From assembly GCA_024509875.1 (NCBI GenBank), contig JAMPIV010000590.1:62001-126000 (forward strand): a stretch of 64,000 nt of DNA. The letters are read 5' to 3'. The notes under the pieces are model-generated. The model ran no database searches. It saw only the letters and a program-made list of their open reading frames with translations, and was not told the DNA's origin. Each line of letters opens with the position of its first letter. Position 1 is the stretch's first letter. The stretch comes from Oreohelix idahoensis. Its lineage: Eukaryota; Mollusca; Gastropoda; Stylommatophora; Oreohelicidae. A program made the position numbers and the translations under genes. Of this stretch, positions 1 to 11,837 are shown one piece after another.

Positions 1-2968
1 AATAGAGTATAAATGAGTTCTGAAGTAGGAGGTACAACCTTCTTGTTTCAGGGACCGTGGTCCAAAAGTTATTGAGCAGCACCTGGTCAGAGCTTTGCTG
101 AATCCAGAGGCGGACAGCATACTCCTTGGTCCATATAGCAAACAGTGAGGTGTCTCCAGAACACAGGGGAGCAATCGAGCAGAGGAGTCTTTTCCTGCCG
201 ACATCACGAAAGATAAGCCTATGTAGCCAGCGGAGCTCAACATTATGTAACCCCATCTTAAACTGACATTGTATAAAATTAAGAGGGGAAATTAATTGTT
301 TTAATGCCAGGAACTGAGAACATCTCCAATACTAGTTCCAACAGAAACAAACACTTGAAGTCATGATGACAAATACCAACATAGCTTGAAAAACAAAACC
401 AGTATTACCTCATAGTACCACTACACAACTGACACACATAAGATAATATTAATAAAATATGTCACTACAAGATTCATATTGATAAATTCTGTACATATAA
501 CTTGTAATTAAAATTGATTGTGATTCCTGGTTCACTTTGTATTTGAATCAGGACACATATATATTAATGAAAAGTACTTAATACATATTGATATTTGAAA
601 ATTTACCAGTGACTCATTTAAGATAGTCTTATAGCATGTTACATGTGTGTGAGTGTCACAGTGTTGTCAAGTGTGGTGGAATAAATTAAATTGTTTATCT
701 GTCTGTTGTTGTTGTGACTTACACTTCATCATATACATACCCTAGACATTCAACGTAGTCATCACAATATTCCAGAATAATTCTGACTGAGGTATAAATA
801 TGTGGTAGCAAGTAAGGTCATCTGTAATACACTACACTTATTAGATACAGATACCTTCACAGCTGATCTCAGTCAGTACACTAAGTCCCCTATAAATATT
901 TATAATATCCCACTTTACCACACATACGTGGAAGTGAACCTCTGTCTGTGAGGCTAATTACATCCTCATTGACTTTTGGAATCATCCACACATTTCCAGG
1001 GATTCCCCTTGTGGTGAAACATGTTGAGAACCCAGCACTGCACTCGAAGCTTGGAGAAGTCACTTGAGCGCCAGACGCGATTCTTTGGCATTGACCTGGT
1101 TGACTGCATGCAGGTGGATCTCACTATGGACCCAGTGATAGAAAGGGGAAGCTGAGAAGTGGCTCTGTGCAGGACATGTCAATTCCTTGGGACAGCCCAG
1201 AACCGGAGCAAAGTATTTTAGCTCTGCATAGTTGGAGAGCCCCCTTGGATGACGGGGAATGCATAGTATGCCACGTCCTTCTTACTCCTAGCTGGGGACC
1301 AGTTGTGACGATCCTTTAAATGCAAGCCAAGATGGAGAAACTGCAGCTCATGACTTCAACTCAGCACGTTTCTGAATGGCAGATAAGCCAGAGGAGAAGC
1401 CTAGATCTACAGTGTAGATAAAACCAATTAGTTTTCAACTTGGTACAGGCTGCAAAAGAGCGAGAAGCTCAGCAACGCTAGTTAAACAACAACAACAACA
1501 ACAACTGTTCTTGTAACGTCAGTTTATTGGTCATTTCAGATTTTGTTTTACGCTATTTTGTTTCTGGTAATGAAAAAAAAAATAAATAAATAAAACGTAT
1601 TATTGAAATAACAGATACTCCTACTTGTTTTGACATTTGTTCAATGTATATTCAATAGATACACGAGAGGATATAACAATTTAAAAAATAGAAAGTGACA
1701 ATTCAATCACCCTATACATCTCAACATCTCAACGTCTCAACATCTCAACGTTACCAGAACTATCCTTAGATAACATAAATATGGAAAAGTAAAATGAACT
1801 CCTGTTGGTGAAGACCTCATATAAAATACGTGAAGAATGTGCTTTTTTATTCTTTAATTCAATAAGCAATTTCTGCAATACAGTACCTATCTTAATTCGT
1901 CTAATTATTTTATATAATCTTGCTGCAATCCTCTTAATGTTGTTACATTTATCATTGTCATCGCCCGCATACTTCTTTCCTTCTTACTGTTATGCCATTA
2001 CTTCTTCGTTTGTTTCAAAGGCAGCAATTGAATACACATTCTGGAAAAATTGACAATATTTATCATAATCCATCAAGCTCTGAACATGATAGATCCCTCC
2101 AAGAAATAGATAAATAAAACTTCTATTTCATTTTTTTCATGCATGTTTAGAATATGTCATATTTGATATTTTTTTTCTTAACAACCACACTTTATTTCTC
2201 AACCGCAACTTTTCAAAACTACTTCTCTAATCTGCGGGTCTTATTATCAGCTTCAATGTGTCTCCAAATCCAATAACCAGCCTTTTTCTTCTAAATAGGA
2301 CTTGTGCACCCGGTTCTACCTCAACACTTGTTCCGAAGATTACGTAAGGGCGCATATCCAAATATTGAAAAGATCAGGTGGGCTGGTCTACAGATATAAT
2401 CAAATAACATTCATCACAGGTATTTCAGGAAAGTACAAATCACTTAGCATCTACCCAAACTAATTTATACTAATTTTACGATAACAATTAATCTTACAGC
2501 CGATGTCATTTCTTTTGCTAATAATTAATAAGTCGTTTCATGTAGCAACACACAGAAATGTGACTTAATATTTGACGAATAATCAAAACCTGGCTTATAG
2601 AAAATGAACATTATTGCCCATTCTCATTAAATCAAGATTAGAAACAACGCAGATTGGAAAATTATGCTTAAAAAATTGTGTGCTGTGTATGACTTTATGA
2701 CACGAATGTATTTAACATCAATGTACCCTCGAACAATTAGCCATCTCTTACTTTTCTCAGTCAGTTAGCCCCTAAGATGAATTTCTCGGTAATTTCTGTG
2801 TAATCAGTCATCAATAATCTCTTATAAATGTCAAACATTCATATAAAAGATAACGTAATTCATTCAGTCATGAAGAAGATTGTGCAAAATTCTCAAATCA
2901 CAAACATTTTTTTTTTACAAACTCTATCGCTGTTCATTATTCATAGATAATGATAAATACCCGAGTAC
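1..2968. other. Non-coding DNA with one possible retroposon 3' end
   Basis: No convincing exon was found. The stretch is AT-rich. About 960-1506 is more GC-rich and ends in a short (AAC)n run at about 1484-1506, which looks like the 3' tail of a non-LTR retroposon on the plus strand. No flanking duplication was seen, so this is only a suggestion. The lower part (about 2000-2968) lies downstream of the minus-strand gene ending at 2969 and could include its 3' untranslated region. Confidence 0.35.
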
Positions 2969-4756
2969 CTAAACATCTGTAGGAGGCAAGATTGAGTGGT
3001 ATGGAAACTTAATCGGGCTGGTCGTCGGAGGAGTAAGGTGGGGACTGACGAAAGTATCGTATATTTCTCTTCTGGTCATCGATCTTTCAGCAGTCGATGA
3101 ATCTACAAAAAACAAAATAATAAATATTTACATTAAACGTGATTATGGTGTCTTCATTTGTAAAAATATGATGACATGATTAAAGTGTCTTAATCTACAA
3201 TTTGAAAATAACGAATATATAAATACAATTTGATTACGGTGACTTTATCTGTAATTTATAAGACAACTAACTTATAAATAAACTTTGATTACTGTGACTT
3301 TATCTGCAATTTATAAGACAAGCAGCTTATAAATAAAATTTGATTACGGTGACTTTATCTGATATTATTAACACGGCAAATCTATGCATAAAATTTGATT
3401 GCAGTGACCATCTTAACTAACAACACGACAAATCTATAAATAAAATTTGACCTAAGTGACTTTATGTGCATGATAAGACAACAAAGCTATGCATTAAACT
3501 GGATTACAGTGACTTTATATGCAATAACAAGACGAGAAATGTGAATATGAAACGTGATAACAGAGTCTTTAGATACATATGTATGTCGTTACATACAAAT
3601 AATGTTATTAACTTCACAAAGAAATTTGCATCACACAGTCTCCAAATGTTAAATGAGTAGGTGAAAGCCCATGTACCGTGAGAGATTACAGAAGTAGTAA
3701 CCCTTTTTGTCATAATAATGTTATGTGCCCTACGCATGAATATGAAAAGTGCTAACGGCTCCGTCTAAATGGCTGTCCTTTGCGGGAGTGAATCTTAAAA
3801 GGACACACTGCCAATTCAGCACTACCAAAGAAAATGACTTAGTGGCAATGGTAATTCTCACGACTCTATACGCAACTATGGAATACAGAACCCGGAAACT
3901 CCTTTTAGTCCCAGTCACCTACCTACACAACGTTACTATTCTCCAGTATAGTCCAGCTAACATAAAGACTGTAATACTGTGTCTAGTCATTTGTAAAACA
4001 ATATTAATTGCTCAGAATAGCATCACACCATTTAGTTACACAGATTCTTGGCAGAGAACTGACTAAATACGATAAAAGAAAAGAAAGTTATCTTACGAAA
4101 CCAGGACGAGATAAATACTCATAATAACGGACTAAGGAAATGCCCTAATTTTAGAAAGAAAGGATGCGCCGTCAATCAAGCCAAGAAGTACCAAAGAAAG
4201 CTACTGATCATACTCCCACTAGACGGGACAGTAAGCATTCTATTCTTGCAGTTCAACTGCCAGTGCAGCATAGTCTTTCAGTTAGTTTATGTTAAGCTGT
4301 CTCGTCTTCAGCCATTAACTGAAATTCTTTTGAAGTGTTCTGTATCCTTAACTGCTTACATTTGTCTGTAGATGTAACGCCAGCTGTGGAAAAGGGAATT
4401 GGGGGAGAAGAAAGAGCGACGAAGTATGTGGAGTATATAAACACCCACCTGACTTTCTGTCCGACTCTGAGTGGGATGTGTTCACCATCTTCTCGACATC
4501 GCCTTCGTGGTGGACAGCTTCTAGGAGGAAAGTAATATTGTTTTACATGTGCAGCGGTGTTTATATAAAAACATCTATACAAAGTATAAGAAATGCAACT
4601 GCTTCAACTGAAGCTTACCTTGTGTGTTCCGCATTATCGGCTCAGGACTGGACTCTGGATGTGGTCTGTCCGTTTTCTCTGAGGATTTTCCGGCTTCATG
4701 TGCTGACTCCGACCTCAAAGCTTTCTTTAAGCGACGAACTCTCCGTTGAAAGAACA
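2969..4756 (-). CDS. 3' end of an unidentified spliced host gene (four short exons)
   Basis: Read on the minus strand, four coding exons can be seen: 4756-4619 (138 bp), 4520-4449 (72 bp), 4383-4360 (24-bp microexon) and 3102-2969, which ends in a TAG at 2971-2969. Each acceptor has a long pyrimidine tract before AG (for example ctctttgtag, cctcctag, cccttttccacag, gttttttgtag). The donors are GTAAGC, GTGGGT and GTAAGC. Every junction is phase 1 and the frame stays open throughout, which is unlikely by chance. The peptide is polar and charged, beginning VFFQRRVRRLKKAL and ending YHSILPPTDV, with a Tyr-containing REIYDTF stretch and a Pro/Thr/Ser-rich end. It looks like the intracellular tail of a membrane protein or a disordered C-terminus. 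That reading is inference and I do not recognise the family. Upstream exons must lie at higher coordinates or outside the window. Confidence 0.7.
3130..3570. repeat. Diverged tandem repeat, ~54-bp unit, about 8 copies
   Basis: Units begin GTGACTTTAT(C/G)TG and continue to AAATTTGATTA. Successive starts are near 3185, 3238, 3293, 3348, 3403, 3455, 3508 and 3562. It lies in the intron between the last two exons of the minus-strand gene. Confidence 0.8.
4292..4383 (-). CDS. Alternative long terminal exon of the same host gene
   Basis: If the GTAAGC donor after the 24-bp microexon is not used, the frame continues 68 bp further and stops at a TAA (4294-4292). This gives a different C-terminus ending in MAEDETA. 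The same acceptor (4384-4386) serves both forms. Splicing to the exon at 3102 and read-through to this stop are therefore two plausible alternative ends. Only transcripts could say which is used. Confidence 0.4.
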
Positions 4757-4899
4757 CTACAAAGAGCACAAGAAATAATAACGACATTAGCAAAATATGT
4801 TAACAGTAAAACAAAAAAATCAAAAACACCTGTAAAGAAGATTGACTGAACACGTGAGCAAAAGCTAAAACAGGAAGAAGATTTTTTTTACACCTAATA

Positions 4900-5140
4900 G
4901 CCCCGAATAAGGAAGATGCTATCAACCATTTTGAACGAAAGTATCAAACCAAAATCTTCAGATTGAGAACTGGCCACTCTGCACTAAATGACCACAGAAA
5001 CAGAATGTGTTCACAAAATATAGCAAAATGTGACCGGTTTAGACAGTAGAACACCATCTACTACTGTGCCCTGCACTCCAGGTAATGAGACAACTCTTCC
5101 TACCACACAACCCATCTATAGACATTACACTTTATGGCAG
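4900..5140 (+). pseudogene. Decayed 3' end of an I/Jockey-type LINE (C-terminal tail)
   Basis: A short plus-strand reading gives IFRLRTGHSALNDH, followed by Cys residues and then stops. This matches the tail of the intact LINE protein at 54024, which has IFRLRTGHNRLRYH just before its CCHC motif. The motif is damaged here and no RT or RNase H is left. It is a 5'-truncated relic of a related LINE. Confidence 0.6.
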
Positions 5141-5244
5141 CCCAAAAGAGCTTACACGAACTGCGCAGTACCACATAATGGCGTCAAGGTCACCAAGAGC
5201 TGACGCTCAGTGGCAGTGGATCAAAGTCAAATCAAGTCAAATAA

Positions 5245-5549
5245 GGGACCTAAGACGCATCAACAGTGAGGAATGCAGTTACCTGCCCATAGCTAGGCTA
5301 CTTGCGTCAGGGTCAGCGAACCAGAGCTGACCAAGACCCTACTCCACCTCCAAGTGGTGGTCCTGGAAACAGGCTGCATCACTGCAGTCTGGCTGAGTGA
5401 GTAGGGATCGAAGAGGGAAGGCTAACCCGGTCCCAAAAATGCCGTGCTGAAGTCGGATGTGTCTGCCGAAAGGCGCAAATATCGCAGCTTCGCTGTAAAC
5501 GGACACAACACAACCAGCGTCCTTTTCAGGATGAACGAAGAAGAAGAAG
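5245..5549 (+). mobile_element. Short (GAA)n-tailed retroposon, copy 1
   Basis: Starts GGGACCTAAGACGC and ends in ACGAAGAAGAAGAAG. It is flanked by a ~16-bp target duplication beginning AAATCAAGT (5229-5244 and 5550-5567, with small differences). It aligns along its length with 9276-9588. It carries no coding capacity. The 3' end and an internal segment resemble the LINE at 53463-57910 (3' end and leader respectively), so it is probably a non-autonomous partner of that family. Confidence 0.75.
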
Positions 5550-6111
5550 AAATCAAGTGAAATATAACTGCTATATCTTTCCCGTTGTGAGGCAGCACAT
5601 GACAGTATGATTCACATCATGAGATTATCAGCCCCAAGCACAACCTCATCTTAGTCGCTTTGTATGACATGCATGAGCCAGCAATATTCTTATTCCTTCT
5701 TTGTCTCATCAGAGATCCATGGAAACTACACGGGGCGGATATCCGGTTATTTTGCCAGGTATCGTACAACAGTGATTGGCTGTTAATATTTATATACAAC
5801 ACCCTAATGAGTAATCTATTTATAATAGTAGATAGATCACAGACATTGGTATACAAGTGCGGAAAGAGGATCAGTCAGATGTTGACTTGTCAACTGTTAT
5901 GACAACCTGTTTTTCCAGCAACTTACTCCATCTTCATCAAGTCACGTATCCTTCATGTTCAAATTAAATTTTGCCTTGAATTGCAGAGGAAGCTTCCGGT
6001 AACATGTGAAATGTGTAGACTGTAGACAGAAAGTAGACATTGACACGGTGTTCTTGTGTCGTAGGAAGGGGCACTGAGTGCGCTGGCAGTCATTTCATGG
6101 TTCAGTCTTAA
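5550..6111. other. Non-coding; contains a repeat C core
   Basis: About 5600-5690 matches the recurring repeat C core (described at 17515). Nothing else was recognised. Confidence 0.35.
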
Positions 6112-6352
6112 AGGTCAAGGTGGTCCCATAGCAGATACTGCCATAGGGGAGTAAAGTGTTAGAGATTTCACAATGCTAGGTCCAGCATCGAGAAGTGGGG
6201 AGACCAGTTCCCTTCTTCGCTGCCTTTTCCTTTCCTAATTCAAAGAGCAGGGTCAGGTACTCATGGGTGGACTGAAGCGTATCGGTGCCATGATTCGAAC
6301 CCAGCACCTTTGTCACGAGAGACCAGTGTTCTAACAATTCTGTCAAGCGGAC
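6112..6352 (-). mobile_element. tRNA-derived SINE, family A (minus strand)
   Basis: On the minus strand the head near 6352 has a tRNA-like segment with a B-box-like GGTTCGAATC (plus-strand gattcgaacc, about 6292). It is followed by the family body: ACCCATNNNTGA-type segment, GGAAGGGAACTGG, and TCTCTAACACTT...CTATGG near the 3' end. The same order is found in copies at 21330, 21820, 23715, 24490 and 50085. Confidence 0.75.
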
Positions 6353-6355
6353 GCT

Positions 6356-8284
6356 TGGTTCAGTCTTACAGACATATATGGTTAAGTCTTACAGACACAT
6401 ATATGGTTCAGTCTTACAGACATATATATGGTTCAGTCTTACAGACATATATGGTTCAGTCTTACAGACATATATGGTTCAGTCTTACAGACATATATGG
6501 TTCAGTCTTACAGACATATATATGGTTCAGTCTTACAGACATATATATGGTTCAGTCTTACAGACAAATATATGGTTCAGTCTTACAGACACTTATATGG
6601 TTCAGTCTTACAGACACATATATATGGTTCAGCCTTACAGATACATATATGGTTCAGTCTTACAGACACATATATGGTTCAGTCTTACAGACACATAAAT
6701 GGTTCAGTCTTACAGACACATATATGGTTCAGTCTTACAGACACATAAATGGTTCAGTCTTACAGACACATAAATGGTTCAGTCTTACAGACATATATGG
6801 CTCAGTCTTACAGACATATATGGTTCAGTCTTACAGACATATATGGTTCAGTCTTACAGACATATATGGTTCAGTCTTACAGACACATAAATGGTTTAGC
6901 CTTACAGACACATAAATGGTTCAGTCTTACAGACACATAAATGGTTCAGCCGTACAGACACAGATATGGTTCAGTCTTACAGACATAAGTCTTACACATA
7001 TATGGTTCAGTTTTTCTTACAGACACATAAATGGTTACAGACACCTTACAGACACATATATGGTTCAGACACATATGTATGGTTTCTTACAGACACATAA
7101 ATGGTTCAGTCTTACAGACACATAAATGGTTCAGTCTTACAGACATATATGGTTCAGTCTTACAGACACATAAATGGTTCAGTTTTTACAGACACATATA
7201 TGGTTCAGTCTTACAGACACATAAATGGTTCAGTCTTACAGACACATAAATGGTTCAGTCTTACAGACACATATATGGTTCAGTCTTACAGACACATAAA
7301 TGGTTTAGTCTTACAGACACATAAATGGTTCAGTCTTACAGACACATATATGGTTCAGTCTTACAGACACATATATGGTTCAGTCTTACAGACACATATA
7401 TGGTTCAGTCTTACAGACAAATATATGGTTCAGCCTTACAGATACACATATGGTTCAGTCTTACAGACACATATATGGTTCAGTCTTACAGACACATAAA
7501 TGGTTCAGTCTTACAGACACATATATGGTTCAGTCTTACAGACACATAAATGGTTTAGTCTTACAGACACATAAATGGTTCAGTCAGTCCTTACAGACAC
7601 ATACAATGGTTCTTTAGGAGACACATATATGGGGTTTTTCCATCTTACAGACACAGATGGTTCAGTCTTACAGACACATAAATGGTTTAGACACAAATTA
7701 CAGACATAGGGATTATGTCCTACTTTAGACATAAATGGTTCAGTCTTACAGACACATAAATGGTTCAGTCTTACAGACACATATATGGTTCAGTCTTACA
7801 GACACATAAATGGTTTAGTCTTACAGACACATAAATGGTTCAGTCTTACAGACACATAAATGGTTCAGTCTTACAGACACATAAATGGTTCAGTCTTACA
7901 GACACATAAATGGTTCAATCTTACAGACACATATATGTTTCAATCTTACAGACACATATACGGTTTAGTCTTAGAGACACATATATGGTTCAGTCTTACA
8001 GACACATAAATGGTTCAATCTTAAAGACACATATACGGTTTAGTCTTAGAGACACATATATGGTTCAGTCTTACAGACACATATATGGTTCCATCTTACA
8101 GACACATATATGGTTCAGTCTTACAGACACATATATGGTTCCATCTTACAGACACATATATGGTTCAGTCTTACAGACACATAAATGGTTTAGTCTTAGA
8201 GACACATATATGGTTCAGTCTTACAGACACATATACGGTTTAGTCTTAGAGACACAGATATGGTTCAGTCTTACAGACACATAC
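6356..8284. repeat. Large minisatellite, ~25-bp unit, roughly 78 copies
   Basis: The unit contains TATGGTTCAGTCTTACAGAC plus a variable CA(TA)n spacer, giving 23-, 25- and 27-bp variants. It runs about 1.9 kb and is degenerate near 6975-7100 and 7570-7740. Later copies (7910-8270) carry GTTTAGTCTTAGAGACAC variants. Because the unit has no stop in most frames, long translated runs of the type MVQSYRHI appear. These are repeats, not a gene. Confidence 0.95.
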
Positions 8285-8307
8285 ATACTCACACTTTTTC
8301 TTCTTAT

Positions 8308-8604
8308 TTAAGTAGTGATCCCGCTAGCTAAGCGACCACGTCTCTCCACAACGTCCAGTCCTCCATGCTGTTTATCGCTTTCCCCGCCACGACGTAAAGC
8401 TAGTGCTACTCTTTGTGGTCCTTTATTTCTGTTTCCTTCAATATTTCCTGCTGTCAAATTATATTTTATCTTTCTTCTTTTCATAACATGTCCAAAGAAG
8501 GTTGATTGTTTCCTTGTTATGTAAATAATACGTTTCCTGTGTGCTTTGTCCTCTTTCAGGGCATTCTCATTACTCTTTGTATCTGCCCTTGCTATTTTCA
8601 ACAT
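8308..8604 (-). pseudogene. LINE 3' end relic (RT C-terminal tail)
   Basis: The minus-strand reading gives STFFGHVMKRRKI followed by NIEGNRNKG and a terminal RGRLASGITT. This is the pattern (FFGHVMRR, then IEGKRSRGRQR) found at the C-terminus of many invertebrate non-LTR reverse transcriptases. Only the last ~95 codons remain. The call rests on that motif pattern. Confidence 0.65.
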
Positions 8605-8665
8605 TCTTTTGTAAAACCATATCTTTGTGGTCTCCAGATAATTTCCTATTTGTCTAATTGTCTAT

Positions 8666-8712
8666 ACACACATATACGTGCGCGTGCGCGCACACACACA
8701 CACACACAACCA
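8666..8712. repeat. CA/CG dinucleotide microsatellite
   Basis: Alternating (CA)n with a GCGCGTGCGCGC core, followed by (CA)n. Confidence 0.9.
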
Positions 8713-8969
8713 CACACAGACGCCCGTATCTAATATGGATACCGCTTCATAAATGTATTAGGAGGAACAGAAATAACCAAACATTATCTCCCTCTTTTTT
8801 TTTTTCCATATTTTTGTTGTTATGTTCAATTATTAAACTACATGCATTGTTTAAAATCGACACCCCTAGTCTTAAACAATGGAATATACTGCACGAGAAA
8901 TATGAAAGAGTGACTTTATTATCATCATCCATTGTCATCGTTATAATTTCATTTTCTCGCTCCTTATGA

Positions 8970-9145
8970 GGCATAGGGGGTAGTCCACATATGACGTCAA
9001 GCAGTGTTTGTCATCCCCCCCCCCCCCCCTTTCCCACTATGACATATTTTGTCGCAAAAACCCAGACCCCCTCTTATGTGACGTCACAAATCTCTTACCC
9101 AAATCCCCGCACACACACATTTTTTTTTTTTTTTTTTTTTAGTAA
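8970..9145. repeat. CATATGACGTCA / C-run repeat, inverted copy
   Basis: Contains GTCCACATATGACGTCA, a run of C (about 9016-9029), CCCAGACCCCC and TGTGACGTCACAA, then a T run at 9120-9140. The same parts occur in reverse-complement orientation at about 9835-9910 and 10560-10650, suggesting fragments of one mobile repeat family. Its identity is unknown. Confidence 0.55.
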
Positions 9146-9275
9146 TAGTGAAAAGAAAGAATGCAGCGAATGTAAATTAGTTAACTAGTGCAGACCAAGT
9201 AACAATCTGTTCAGAACAATAGTGTTGATTTTGTCAGGATTTTACAATAACTACTTTACTAGTCAAATGTTGCTC

Positions 9276-9588
9276 GGGACCCCAAGATGCAGCAATAGTG
9301 AATGCAGTCAGCGACCCATAGCTGTACTGCTTGCATCAGGACCAGCGAACCAGAGCTGGTCAAGACCGCACTCCACCTCCACGTGGTGGTCCTGGAAACA
9401 GTCTGCAGCAGTGCAGTCTGGCTGAGCGAGTGCGGATCGAAATGGGAAGGCAAACCCGGTCCCTAAAAAATGCCGTGCTGAAGTCGGATGTGTCGACCGA
9501 AAGGTGCAGATATCACAGCTTAGGCGTAAACAGACACAACGCAACCAACGTCCTTTTCAGGATCTAACGAGGAAGAAGGAAGAAGAAG
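9276..9588 (+). mobile_element. Short (GAA)n-tailed retroposon, copy 2
   Basis: Starts GGGACCCCAAGATGCAGC and ends AACGAGGAAGAAGGAAGAAG. It has an exact 11-bp target duplication AAATGTTGCTC at 9265-9275 and 9589-9599. It is homologous over its length to 5245-5549. The last ~20 bp match the LINE 3' end at about 57890-57910, and GTGCTGAAGTCGGATG resembles the LINE leader at about 53960. Confidence 0.85.
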
Positions 9589-9639
9589 AAATGTTGCTCT
9601 AGGGGGGTTTTATTACGAAAAGATCGCTAATTTGGGTTT

Positions 9640-10010
9640 TTTCATCTGAGATTATAATTTATAAATAAATCATAATTTTCAGACTTGCAGGTAAAAGTAG
9701 AATATGAGGATGCGAGTTAGCCGAGAATTCTAATTGTTCCACAGGGCATTATGAATGAAGCGAAATCCCACTGTAAAAAGTGGTCACATTATTCAAAATA
9801 CCCGTCTTCATTATTCGTCAATGGTAAATAGACCCCCCCCCCAAATATGATTCCCCCCCCCCCCCCCCCCCCCCCCCGACGAGCGTTGAGTGTATATGGT
9901 GGACAACCCACATAGTCCCACTGCTGCTGTACGGTCCCCATGATGAAGCTCTAATGTAACAAACTGTTTTATGTTGCCTCGTTCTGGTCATACTGTTACT
10001 ACGTTTATGC
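9640..10010 (+). repeat. Diverged direct repeat, copy 1
   Basis: Begins TCATCTGAGATTATAAT and continues through GCAGGTAAAAGTAGA, a C-rich block (long C runs at about 9829-9877) and ACCCACATAGTCCCACTGCTGCTG. The same order of segments is seen at 10376-10790, so this is an old segmental or element duplication. Confidence 0.7.
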
Positions 10011-10375
10011 AATACAAAAAGCTAGTTCGGGCCATTATGCCCTATATTTAAAAAAAAAGAAATAAAACCACACCAAACAGTAAATGAACACATACAGTTC
10101 ATAAATATGTAAGGGTTCATTATCAATTAATGTTCAACTTGAAAGAAAATCCACAAAAATGTAAGGGTTTAAAACTGAAGTTATTATTAATGAATGATTT
10201 CTCTTCGTTATTATTATACCACCTCCTCCTGCTCCCTCCCTTTTCAAAAAAAGAGATGTGCTCCTCTATTGAACCAACTGAAAATCCATTTGCTTCCAGA
10301 TCTACATCGTTTTAAAAAGAAATATATAATTAAAATAATTTTAAACAGTTAAAGATTTAACAATTATCCGATATT

Positions 10376-10790
10376 TCATCTGAGATTATAATATTAAGAT
10401 AAATCATCCAAGAGGGAGTTGTCTCCTACTGCAGGTAAAAGTAGACTATGATGATGCGGGTTACAAATTCTAATTTGTTCCGACATCATTAATGAAAGAA
10501 GCGAACCTCACAGGTATTTCCTGTGTAACGTCACATTTATTCAAACACCCCTTTACCTGTACCCGTCTTCAAATTTCGTCACAACATTTTAGACCCCCCT
10601 CCCCCCTATTTCCCCCCTGACTGCGTGATGTCATATGTGGACAACCCCACAGAGCCACTGCTGCTGATAGGTCCCATGAGGAAGCCTACACCCAAACACA
10701 AATTATTACAGTCATTGTTTCTGTAGCAATCTGTTTTATGTGATGAAGTTGCCAGCCTCATTCTGGTCATCTGTTACTACATGAGTGATC
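10376..10790 (+). repeat. Diverged direct repeat, copy 2
   Basis: Pairs with 9640-10010. It shares TCATCTGAGATTATAAT, GCAGGTAAAAGTAGACTATGA, the C-rich block ending in GATGTCATATGTGGACAACC, and CCACTGCTGCTG, and then runs into a repeat C core (about 10715-10790). Confidence 0.7.
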
Positions 10791-11837
10791 TTATGTAGTA
10801 GTTAAAGTGCATGAATACCCCGCTAGTTCCTAGGGGTCTCTGAGGACACAAAGGAAGAATATGGCTACTGCTTCCTCAGGCAAGTCGTAGAAGGCTACTA
10901 GTGTAGCTTAAGAAAGAAAGAAAAAACTTACAGCAGCACGCGACAGAAATGAGGCAAGAAGAGACGAAGAATGTAACTGGTGAAAACTGGAACGCATGGA
11001 TGGGTTAAAACCCATTGTTACGTGCAGTCTTTGATATCTTACAATATAATACATTTGTATGCTTGTTATGTTCGCAAATATTTTGTAAACAAAATAGATA
11101 CTTTTTAGTGCTTAAGGAAAAGTCATTATTGAGTTACTTCCTTTGAAAGGAGTGTCGTCATTTTTGATCGAACTCCGCGGATGAATCCAGTTTTACTGCG
11201 ATTTATTCTTTGTTTGGGTAGAAATAGGTTGTTCTTGCTTCAGTGTATCTATGGCCTGAATTTATGTGTATTGTTTGTCTGGGTAGGACGAGTCTGTCTT
11301 ATATCTGTATATCTTTACATATCTAAGTCCATGGTCTTTGGTCAAAAGGTCAAAGGGTGTCGGCGGCGGATGTGATCGTAGGACACCGTTTATAAAGAAA
11401 GCACAGACAACCATTCATAACGTAACATCAGATGTTTCAGGACGATACGCTTACAGTGAGGGTGAGTTAAACAGAACTAACAAACGACAATCTTTATTTA
11501 TACAAGGTGAAGACAGTAGTTATTCAGCCTTTCTTTACTTTTTGCCATGAATTATATGCAAATTCCTCATATTCTTTTTCAATTCTTTTGGATTATGGAT
11601 ATCCAACTGCATATGCCGATGTCCCTCTCGATGCAGACTACGTCAAAACACATGCTCTTGCAGCAGCGGTAACCCCTCCGAGAGCCCTCCTAAGTTTCCT
11701 GTCCGACTGCCTGGTAGGGCATATTGTTACTATTCTTTGCTACCCTTTCAGGCTCTGGTATCACACGAAAGACACTATTTCATATCCAATACCATAATTC
11801 CCGCCGTAAGTACTTGTCGGTCGGTCGGTCGGTCAGT
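10791..11837. other. Non-coding stretch with one weak exon candidate
   Basis: About 10800-10925 resembles the sequence following the repeat C core at 17600-17700. A 54-bp plus-strand segment (11752-11805) has a good acceptor (ttctttgctaccctttcag) and the donor GTAAGT and is open in one frame, but no neighbouring exon was found. Nothing else was recognised. Confidence 0.3.

Noticed and set aside
6356..8284. CRISPR-like array
   Set aside because: The units are contiguous without unique spacers, and the context is eukaryotic.
6310..8311. Many overlapping MVQSYRHI-type ORFs
   Set aside because: They are translations of a 25-bp minisatellite in shifting frames, with no non-repeat coding sequence.
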